Source: Streptomyces scabiei 87.22
GTDB lineage: Bacteria; Actinomycetota; Actinomycetes; Streptomycetales; Streptomycetaceae
Assembly: GCF_000091305.1 (NCBI RefSeq)
Contig: NC_013929.1
Span: 4,216,001 to 4,280,000, forward strand
Reading direction: 5' to 3'
Length of the DNA stretch: 64,000 nucleotides
The number at the start of each line of letters is the position of its first letter. Within the stretch, counting starts at the first letter, position 1. The notes beneath the pieces were generated by a model. It ran no database searches and was not told the DNA's origin. It saw only the letters and a program-made list of their open reading frames with translations. Position numbers and translations under genes: made by a program. Below are positions 42,263 to 49,053 of this stretch, piece after piece.

Positions 42263-42916
42263 GATCAGAGAATACGGATGCCACACCCCATCGGTTCGAC
42301 GGTAGCCGGACGACGTCCGGCATCCCGGCCACCGTGACCGCCCCTCGCGTCAACACCCTTTGCCCGAACGGTAGTTCAGTCGCCCTCTCTCGGCCTGCGA
42401 GCCCGGACGCCCCTGTCCGCCGATCCCGCGCACGAACCCCGTGACCGGCCCGCCGCACCCCCGCCGCCGGCGACCTCGCGCAGTTCCGCACGTCCGTACC
42501 TATGTCCGTCGAACCCTCGCGCCAGAACCGGGCCGTTCCGGACAGCGGCCCGGGGTGCGGCCGTGGCCGGTTCCACGGGGGCGCGCCGACGGCCGCCACA
42601 CCCCGGCCGCGCGCCACCACACGCACCCGCGCGCCGGCCTCCGGCCACCGCCGGGACCACGGGTGCACGGGTGCGCGGGTGCGCGGGTTGGTGGGTTGGT
42701 GGGTTGGTGGGTTCACGGTGGCACGCGGGCCGCACCCGCTCCGGGTCTCGGCCGGCCCAAGTCCCCCGGGGGACGTCAAGACGGAACCTTTCCCCCCTTC
42801 CGCCAACTTATCGGTGCATTACGCACTCTTCAGACACTCCCCGATCTTCGCACCGCCCCGTAACGTGTGCCGCGACCAGAGGAACGACGGAAAGCACGAG
42901 AGCGAGGCAGCACCCG
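42263..42916. other. 650-bp intergenic stretch before fumarylacetoacetase
   Basis: No gene is visible; overlapping open frames on both strands are low-complexity. A run of GGTTGGTG units (about four 8-base copies, 42685-42713) lies in it. The last 120 bases are less GC-rich and probably hold the promoter of the fumarylacetoacetase gene, but no good hexamer pair was found. Confidence 0.5.
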
Positions 42917-44161
42917 ATGCCCCCCTTCGATGTCCCCGAAGGCGATCCCTTCGACGTCCCCGAGGGCCACCCCTTCGGGCCGCACAACCTCCCCTACGGC
43001 GTCTTCTCCCCCGCCGGCTCCGACGCCCGTACGGTCGGCGTCCGCCTCGGCGACCACGTCCTGGACGCCGCCGCCGCGGCCCACGCCCTCGGCTCCCCGT
43101 ACGCGGCGCTCCTGGCCCACTCCACGCTCAACCCCCTGCTGGCGGCGGGGCGCACCGCCTGGTCGGACCTCCGCCGGGCGCTGACCGCGTGGCTCACGGT
43201 GCCCTCGCACCGGGAGACGATCGCGCCGCACTTCCACGCGCTGTCCGGCGTACGTCTGCATCTGCCGTTCGAGGTGGCCGACTACGTCGACTTCTACGCC
43301 TCGGAGAACCACGCGCGGAACGTGGGCCGGATCTTCCGTCCGGACTCTCCGGACCCGCTGACCCCCAACTGGAAGCATCTGCCGATCGGTTACCACGGCC
43401 GGTCCGGCACGGTGGTCGTCTCCGGCACGGAGGTGGTACGGCCGTCCGGGCAGCGCAAGGCACCCGCCGAACCGGCGCCCGTGTTCGGCCCGTCCGTACG
43501 CCTGGACATCGAGGCGGAGGTCGGGTTCGTGGTGGGCGTCCCCTCGGAGATGGGGCGGCCGGTCGGCCTGCGGGACTACCGCGACCACGTGTTCGGGCTC
43601 TGCCTGCTCAACGACTGGTCCGCCCGTGACCTGCAGGCATGGGAGTACGTTCCACTCGGCCCCTTCCTCGGCAAGTCCTTCGCGACGTCCGTCTCGGCGT
43701 GGATCACTCCGCTGGAGGCCCTGGACGAGGCGCGGGTGGCCCCGCCGGAGCGCACGCATCCGCTGCTGCCCTATCTGGACGACTCCGGGCCGGACGTCGA
43801 CCTCGGGGGGTACGACCTGCGGATCAGCGTCGCGATCAACGGGCAGGTCATCTCGGAGCCGCCGTTCTCCACGATGTACTGGACGGCCGCGCAGCAGCTG
43901 GCGCACATGACCGTCAACGGCGCGTCCCTGCGTACGGGCGACCTCTACGGGTCCGGCACGGTCAGCGGGGCGGAGGCGGGTGAGCGGGGTTCGCTGCTGG
44001 AGCTCACCTGGAACGGGCGGGACGTCCTCGACCTCCCCGACGGCAAGCGGACGTTCCTGGAGGACGGCGACGAGGTGACCCTCACGGGCTGGGCCCCCGG
44101 GCCCGGGGGGACGCGGGTGGAACTGGGCGAGGTGAGGGGGCGGGTGCGGGCGCGGGACTAG
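42917..44161 (+). CDS. fahA: Fumarylacetoacetase
   Basis: A 414-residue enzyme for the last step of tyrosine/phenylalanine breakdown: fumarylacetoacetate to fumarate and acetoacetate. The N-terminal SH3-like domain begins LPYGVFSPAG. The catalytic domain has YVDFYASENHARNVG (about 117; metal-binding Asp and the catalytic His), PIGYHGRSGTVVVSG, LDIEAEVGFVVG with the metal-binding glutamates, LLNDWSARDLQAWEYVPLGPFLGKSF and GTVSGAEAGERGSLLEL. The ATG at 42917 follows GCGAGGCAG. The frame is open far upstream, but without a plausible start. No homogentisate dioxygenase gene is adjacent. Confidence 0.95.
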   Translation: MPPFDVPEGDPFDVPEGHPFGPHNLPYGVFSPAGSDARTVGVRLGDHVLDAAAAAHALGSPYAALLAHSTLNPLLAAGRTAWSDLRRALTAWLTVPSHRETIAPHFHALSGVRLHLPFEVADYVDFYASENHARNVGRIFRPDSPDPLTPNWKHLPIGYHGRSGTVVVSGTEVVRPSGQRKAPAEPAPVFGPSVRLDIEAEVGFVVGVPSEMGRPVGLRDYRDHVFGLCLLNDWSARDLQAWEYVPLGPFLGKSFATSVSAWITPLEALDEARVAPPERTHPLLPYLDDSGPDVDLGGYDLRISVAINGQVISEPPFSTMYWTAAQQLAHMTVNGASLRTGDLYGSGTVSGAEAGERGSLLELTWNGRDVLDLPDGKRTFLEDGDEVTLTGWAPGPGGTRVELGEVRGRVRARD

Positions 44162-44611
44162 TCGCCTGCGGCGGGGGCGTTCGCCGGATCGAGTGCGCCC
44201 GGCGCTCGGACGCCGGGCGGCGCCTCCTCGCCGTGAGGGCGGCGGTTCGTCGGCGGTGCCCGCGTGCGTCGTGGTTGCTCGCGCCGTTCCCCGCGCCCCT
44301 TCGGGGGCGCGGCAGCAGATCAAGTGCGCCCCGCACTCGGGCGTCGACGGGCGCCTCTTCGCCGTGAAGGCCGCGGTTCGTCGGCGGCGCCCGCGTACGT
44401 CGTGGTTGCTCGCGCCGTTCCCCGCGCCCCTTTCGGGGGCGCGGCATGGGAGGAGGGGGCGTCCCAGTTGGCGGCCCTCTGGTCCCACTCCCTGGACAGG
44501 TCGGTGGCAGATCTTCGTCACACCGTCGCATAAGCCCAGCTCAGAACAGCCGGGCCGGGGCGGCCACGTGGCGCAATACTCCGGCAACATTTCCTTCCCC
44601 ACCATTTCGGT
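44162..44611. other. 450-bp intergenic stretch before the GntR gene
   Basis: It is occupied by two copies of a 131-bp direct repeat (listed separately) and about 160 bases of upstream region of the GntR gene. No coding sequence is supported. Confidence 0.6.
44187..44447. repeat. Two tandem copies of a ~131-bp Streptomyces-type intergenic repeat
   Basis: Copy 1 starts at 44187 (GATCGAGTGCGCCC) and copy 2 at 44318 (GATCAAGTGCGCCC). They share long blocks such as GCGGTTCGTCGGCGG and CGTCGTGGTTGCTCGCGCCG. Each copy ends with GTTCCCCGCGCCCC and TCGGGGGCGCGG, a hairpin-forming motif that I recognise as very common between Streptomyces genes. It may act as a terminator for fahA. Confidence 0.8.
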
Positions 44612-44622
44612 ATGGTTCGAAA
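44605..44622. promoter_or_regulatory. Inverted repeat over the GntR start codon; autoregulatory operator candidate
   Basis: TTTCG (44605-44609) and CGAAA (44618-44622) flank an 8-base centre that includes the ATG at 44612. No ribosome site precedes either possible ATG, so the mRNA may be leaderless and the site could block transcription start. The arms are short, so this is tentative. Confidence 0.4.
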
Positions 44623-45427
44623 CATGCCACCCACCGACCGCGTCCGAGAGCACGCCGGCCAGGGCGCGACCACCGTCGCCGCCCACCGTGCGCGCCGCCG
44701 GCTGCGTGCGGACCAGGCGCGGCAGCTCGCCGACCTCCTGCGCCGCCAGCTCCTCACCGGCGGCTTCGGGGACGGCACCCTCCCCCACGAGTCCGTCCTC
44801 GCCACCGACTACCGCGCGACCCGCAACACGGTCCGCGAGGCCCTGGACCTGCTGCGCGCCGAGGGCCTGGTGGAACGTTTCCCCGGCGTCGGCACCGTCG
44901 TCGTCGCCCGGAAGTACCCCCACGGGCTCGACCATCTGGAGGGGCTCGCGGAGACCCTCCGCGAACACGGCACGGTCACCAACGAGGTCCGCACCATGAG
45001 CCCCGCACCGGCCCCCGCCCCGGTGGCCGACCGCCTCCGGCTCCCGACCGGCACCGACGTCCTCTACATCGAGCGCCTGCGCCGGCTGAACGGCCTCCCC
45101 CTCTCCCTCGACCTCACCTACATCCCCCTCACCCTCGGCTCCCTGGACCTCGGCACGGCACTGCTCGGCGCCGACCTGGAGAACACCGACGTCTTCCGCC
45201 TGCTGGAGACGATCACCGGCCACCGCCTCGGCCATGCGGAGATCACCCTGGAGGCGGTGAACGCGGACACCCACTCCGCCGCCGTGCTCGAAGCCCCACG
45301 CGGCTCGGCCGTCCTGATGCTGGAACGGCTCACCCACCTCGCCGACGGCCGGCCGGTCGACCTGGAATTCATCCGCTTCCGGGGCGACCGCATCTCGATG
45401 AGCGGTCTGCTGCACCGCTCCCTGTAA
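44612..45427 (+). CDS. GntR-family regulator with UTRA domain
   Basis: A 271-residue repressor-type protein. The winged helix (about 35-100) reads ADLLRRQLLTGGFGDGTLPHESVLATDYRATRNTVREALDLLRAEGLVERFPGVGTVVV. The UTRA effector domain (about 125-270) has LYIERLRRLNGLPLSLDLTYIPL and LEFIRFRGDRISM. The ATG at 44612 or 44624 is the likely start. It is directly upstream of the ferredoxin, importer and flavoprotein genes and so probably controls them in response to the imported compound. Confidence 0.93.
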   Translation: MVRNMPPTDRVREHAGQGATTVAAHRARRRLRADQARQLADLLRRQLLTGGFGDGTLPHESVLATDYRATRNTVREALDLLRAEGLVERFPGVGTVVVARKYPHGLDHLEGLAETLREHGTVTNEVRTMSPAPAPAPVADRLRLPTGTDVLYIERLRRLNGLPLSLDLTYIPLTLGSLDLGTALLGADLENTDVFRLLETITGHRLGHAEITLEAVNADTHSAAVLEAPRGSAVLMLERLTHLADGRPVDLEFIRFRGDRISMSGLLHRSL

Positions 45428-45461
45428 CAGCCCCCTGTTCCGCCCCTCCCTGGAGACAGCC

Positions 45462-45689
45462 ATGCCTGTGGCGCCCCAGCGGGCCGACGTGCCCGTGACC
45501 ATCGACGAGTCGAAGTGCATCGACGGCTGCACCCTCTGCGTGGACATGTGCCCGCTGGACTCCCTGGCCATCGACGAGAGCAACGGCAAGGCGTACATGC
45601 ACGTCGACGAGTGCTGGTACTGCGGCCCGTGCGCGGCCCGCTGTCCCACCGGCGCCGTCACGGTCAACATGCCCTACCTGCTCCGCTGA
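45462..45689 (+). CDS. Two-cluster [4Fe-4S] ferredoxin, AprB-like
   Basis: A 75-residue protein with two ferredoxin motifs, CIDGCTLCVDMCP (about 19-31) and CWYCGPCAARCP (about 51-62). Each has the C-x2/3-C-x2-C-x3-CP pattern for a [4Fe-4S] cluster. The pattern resembles the N-terminal part of AprB, the iron-sulfur subunit of adenylylsulfate reductase. That matches the AprA/FrdA-like flavoprotein encoded four genes downstream. The ATG follows GGAGAC. It probably carries electrons for that flavoprotein. Confidence 0.92.
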   Translation: MPVAPQRADVPVTIDESKCIDGCTLCVDMCPLDSLAIDESNGKAYMHVDECWYCGPCAARCPTGAVTVNMPYLLR

Positions 45690-45716
45690 ACGCTCCGGTG
45701 AGAGGCCCGAACTCCC

Positions 45717-47078
45717 ATGAAGACCACCCCAGCCACCACAGCAGTCACCCTGGCCACAGCCCTCCTGCTGCCCCTGACGCTGACCGCCTGCGGCAACGGC
45801 AGTGACACCGCGGCGGACGGCGGGACGGTCACCGTCACCGTCGGCTACCAGTCCAAGACCATCAACACCGTCACCGCGGGCACGCTCCTGCGCTCCCTCG
45901 GCTACTTCGAGGACGAGCTGAACGCGCTCGGCGGGAAGACTACGTACAAGGTCGACTGGCAGGACTACGCCACCGGCGCCCCCATCACCGCCCAGATGAC
46001 CGCGGGGAAGATCGACATCGGCTCGATGGGCGACTTCCCGCTGCTGCTCAACGCGGCCCGCGGCAAGCAGCTCGGCAAGCCCACCCGGCTCGTCGCGGCC
46101 ACCGGCTACAACCTCCGGGGCGGCCTCAACACCATCGTCACGGCGCCCGGTTCGAAGCTGGGCACGCTCAAGGACCTGAAGGGCAGGAAGGTCTCGACGA
46201 GCATCGGGTCGGCGGCCGACGGCACCCTCGTACGGGCGCTGCGCGAGGCCGGCCTCGACCCCGACAAGGACATCGAGAAGCTCAACCAGCAGCCGGCCGT
46301 CGGCGCCTCCGCCCTCTCCGCCGGCAGCACCGACGCGCTGTCGCAGTTCGTGGCCTGGCCCGGACTGCTGACGTACCAGGGCAAGGCGAAGGCCCTGTAC
46401 GACGGGGCCCAGCTGGACCTGCCGACCTTCCACGGCGTGACCGCCCGCGAGGACTTCGCGCAGCAGCGGCCGGCCGTCCTGGAAGCCTTCCTCAAGGCCC
46501 AGGCCAAGGCCACGGACTACCTCCACGAGCACCCCGTCGAGGCCGCCGAGAAGGTCGCCGACGCCACCGGTCTGCCCGCCGAGGTCGTCTACCTCTACAA
46601 CGGCGCCCACGGCATCGCGACCTTCGACCCCGCGCTCAAGCCCGCGCTGATCGCCGCCCTGAAGAAGGACGTGCCGGTCCTCAAGGCCGCGAAACTGACG
46701 GGCGACGTGGACGTGGACTCCTTCGTCGACGACCGGTACGTCCGCAAGGCGCTCGGCGCCTCCTACGCGCAGCAGCTCGCGGCGGAACCGGCCCCGGCCG
46801 CGAGCGAGGTCTGGCCGAGGAACGCCGACGAGACCAGGTCGTTCGAGACGCCCGGCGCACTCCTCGCCTACGTCGCCGGACACAAGGACGGCATCCGCGC
46901 CGCCTACGTCCCGGACGCCACCACCGGCACCCAGTGGTTCGCCGACAAGGCGGTCTGGGTGGCCGACGGCGACCGGCTCCTGCCCTTCGTCGCTCCGGCC
47001 ACGGCGAAGGCGTACGTCGCCGGGCACGAGGGCGCCGAGGTCATCACCTACGCCGCCGCACTGGAACGGGCCTCGTGA
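45717..47078 (+). CDS. ABC importer substrate-binding lipoprotein (nitrate/sulfonate/taurine type)
   Basis: A 453-residue lipoprotein. The signal peptide ends with the lipobox LTLTACG (cysteine about residue 25). The binding domain follows the SsuA/NrtA pattern: VGYQSKTINTVTAGTLLRSLGYFEDEL, WQDYATGAPITAQMTAGKIDIGSMGDFPLLLNAARGK and LKDLKGRKVSTSIGSAADGTLVRAL. About 100 extra residues at the C-terminus go beyond the usual family length. It works with the permease and ATPase that follow. The ligand may be an organosulfur or similar anion, by family only. Confidence 0.92.
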   Translation: MKTTPATTAVTLATALLLPLTLTACGNGSDTAADGGTVTVTVGYQSKTINTVTAGTLLRSLGYFEDELNALGGKTTYKVDWQDYATGAPITAQMTAGKIDIGSMGDFPLLLNAARGKQLGKPTRLVAATGYNLRGGLNTIVTAPGSKLGTLKDLKGRKVSTSIGSAADGTLVRALREAGLDPDKDIEKLNQQPAVGASALSAGSTDALSQFVAWPGLLTYQGKAKALYDGAQLDLPTFHGVTAREDFAQQRPAVLEAFLKAQAKATDYLHEHPVEAAEKVADATGLPAEVVYLYNGAHGIATFDPALKPALIAALKKDVPVLKAAKLTGDVDVDSFVDDRYVRKALGASYAQQLAAEPAPAASEVWPRNADETRSFETPGALLAYVAGHKDGIRAAYVPDATTGTQWFADKAVWVADGDRLLPFVAPATAKAYVAGHEGAEVITYAAALERAS

Positions 47079-48049
47079 GCCGCCCCGCGAAAACCGGCGC
47101 CCGGCGCGTGCGGGCCCCCGGCCCCCGCCCCCGTCCCGCCACCCGCTACGGCCTGCGCGCCCTGTCCCTGGTCGCGGCCCTCGCCCTGTGGCAGCTGCTG
47201 ACCAGCCTGGACGTCGACGTGTGGCTGCGTTTCTCGCAGTTCCCCACCGTCACCGACGTGGCGCACACCTTCGCGGAGCGGGTGACCGGGCCGGACTACT
47301 GGACCGATCTGGCCGACAGCCTCACCCGCATCCTCACCGGCTTCCTGCTGGCCGCGGTGCTGGGTGTGGCGGTGGGCATCCTCGTCGCCCGGTCCCGCCT
47401 CGCCGAGGACCTGCTCGGGCCGGTCCTGGAGGTGATCCGCCCGATCCCCGCGATCGCCCTCGTCCCGGTGGCGATCCTGCTGTTCCCCTCCAACGAGCAG
47501 GGCATCGTCTTCATCACCTTCACCGCCGCGTTCTTCCCGGTGCTGGTCTCCACCCGGCACGCGGTACGGGCGCTGACCCCGGTGTGGGAGGAGGCGGTCC
47601 GCACGATGGGCGGGGGCCGCGGGCGGATCCTCGCCTCGGTCGTCCTGCCGGGCGCGCTGCCGGGCATCTTCGGCGGTCTGTCGGTCGGCATCGGGGTGTC
47701 GTGGATCTGTGTGATCTCCGCCGAGATGATCTCCGGGCAGTACGGCGTCGGCTACCGCACCTGGCAGGACTACACGGTCGTCAACTACCCCGGCGTCTTC
47801 GTCGGCATGGCCACGATCGGGGTGCTGGGCTGGCTGACGTCGACCGCCGTGGAGCTGGTCGGCCGCCGGCTGACCCACTGGCTGCCCCGCACGTCCGCCG
47901 CCCCCGCCACCCGTCCCCGGGGACCGCGCACCACCGCGCCCCGCGCCACCGGACCACAGGCCGCCCCAGCGACCACCGAGCCCGCGGCCACCGCCACCGA
48001 CACCGCCACGACCGATCCCGAGGAGGCACGTGATGAGCACCTCGTCTGA
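47075..48049 (+). CDS. ABC importer permease (SsuC/NrtB type)
   Basis: A 324-residue permease with six helices between about 25 and 265. The conserved cytoplasmic EAA loop is EEAVRTMGGGRGRILASVVLPGALPGIFGG (about 170-200). The N-terminal 28 residues are Arg/Pro-rich, and the last 60 are a Thr/Ala/Pro tail not seen in most members. The GTG start overlaps the binding-protein stop by 4 bases. Confidence 0.93.
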   Translation: MSRPAKTGARRVRAPGPRPRPATRYGLRALSLVAALALWQLLTSLDVDVWLRFSQFPTVTDVAHTFAERVTGPDYWTDLADSLTRILTGFLLAAVLGVAVGILVARSRLAEDLLGPVLEVIRPIPAIALVPVAILLFPSNEQGIVFITFTAAFFPVLVSTRHAVRALTPVWEEAVRTMGGGRGRILASVVLPGALPGIFGGLSVGIGVSWICVISAEMISGQYGVGYRTWQDYTVVNYPGVFVGMATIGVLGWLTSTAVELVGRRLTHWLPRTSAAPATRPRGPRTTAPRATGPQAAPATTEPAATATDTATTDPEEARDEHLV

Positions 48050-48962
48050 GACCCCGGCCCAGGTCCGTACGCGGCCACCGGCGACGGCCGTCGAGGAGGG
48101 GACGGGGACACCGGCACCGACGCCGACGCCGGCCGCAGGGGAGAGCACAGCGGCTTCTGCCCCGGCCGCCGGGAAGAGCACGGGGACATCTGCCCCGGCC
48201 GCCGAGGGGCGGCGGGCGCCCGCCGCCGGGCGCGGCACCCGTCTCGCCCTCCACCGCGCCGACCTCGGCCGCCCCGACGCCGTCGCCCTGACGGACGTGG
48301 GCCTGGACATCGCCCCCGGCGAGATCCTCACCGTCGTCGGCCCGTCCGGCTGCGGCAAGTCGACCCTCCTGCGCACCCTGGCGGGCCTGCTGCCCCCGCT
48401 CGCCGGGGAGATCACCCAGGACGCCACCCCGCTGACCGGCCCCGGTGCCGAACGCGCCCTCGTCTTCCAGGAGGACGCCCTCCTGCCCTGGCGCACCCTG
48501 CGCGCCAACGTCGAACTCCCGCTCGCCGTCCGGGGCGTGCCCCGCGCCGAACGCCGCGGCCAGGCCGAGGCGTGGCTGGCCCGGGTCGGGCTCGCCGAGT
48601 ACTCGCGGCAGCTCCCGCACCGCGTCTCCGGCGGACAGCGCCAGCGCGCACAGCTGGCCCGCGCGCTCGCCGGTCGCCCCCGCGCCGTCCTGATGGACGA
48701 GCCGTTCGGCGCGCTCGACGCACAGACCCGCGCCGGGATGCAGGACCTGCTGGTGGAGGTGTTGCGGGGCACGGGCGCCACGGTCGTCTTCGTCACGCAC
48801 GACGTGGACGAGGCCCTGTTCCTCGGCGACCGCGTCGCCCTCCTCGGCTCCGGCCGGCTCACCGCCGTACGGGAGGTTCCGCGCCCCCGCGACCGCGCGG
48901 CCCACGACGACCCGGCGCGCGCGGCCCTGCGCCGCGACGTCCTGACCTCGCTCGGCGGCTGA
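48033..48962 (+). CDS. ABC importer ATP-binding subunit (SsuB/NrtD type)
   Basis: A 309-residue ATPase. A Thr/Ala/Pro-rich leader (1-70) is followed by Walker A GPSGCGKST (about 108), the Q-loop LVFQEDALLPWRTL, the signature VSGGQRQRAQLARAL, Walker B AVLMDEPFGALD and the switch VTHDVDEAL. The ATG at 48033 is 6 bases after AGGAGG and lies inside the permease end. The QEDALLPW form of the Q-loop is typical of nitrate/sulfonate/taurine importers. Confidence 0.94.
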   Translation: MSTSSETPAQVRTRPPATAVEEGTGTPAPTPTPAAGESTAASAPAAGKSTGTSAPAAEGRRAPAAGRGTRLALHRADLGRPDAVALTDVGLDIAPGEILTVVGPSGCGKSTLLRTLAGLLPPLAGEITQDATPLTGPGAERALVFQEDALLPWRTLRANVELPLAVRGVPRAERRGQAEAWLARVGLAEYSRQLPHRVSGGQRQRAQLARALAGRPRAVLMDEPFGALDAQTRAGMQDLLVEVLRGTGATVVFVTHDVDEALFLGDRVALLGSGRLTAVREVPRPRDRAAHDDPARAALRRDVLTSLGG

Positions 48963-49053
48963 GCGAGCACGCACCCAGGCATCCGAGCACCCCAGTATCC
49001 GCGCACCCAGGTACCCGAGTACTCAGGTGTCCGAGCACCCGAAAGGCATCCCG

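Noticed and set aside
42830..45670. A 946-codon open frame on the minus strand across fahA, the intergenic repeats and the GntR gene
   Set aside because: It crosses well-supported genes on the other strand and a non-coding repeat, has no recognisable domain and follows the antisense codon pattern.
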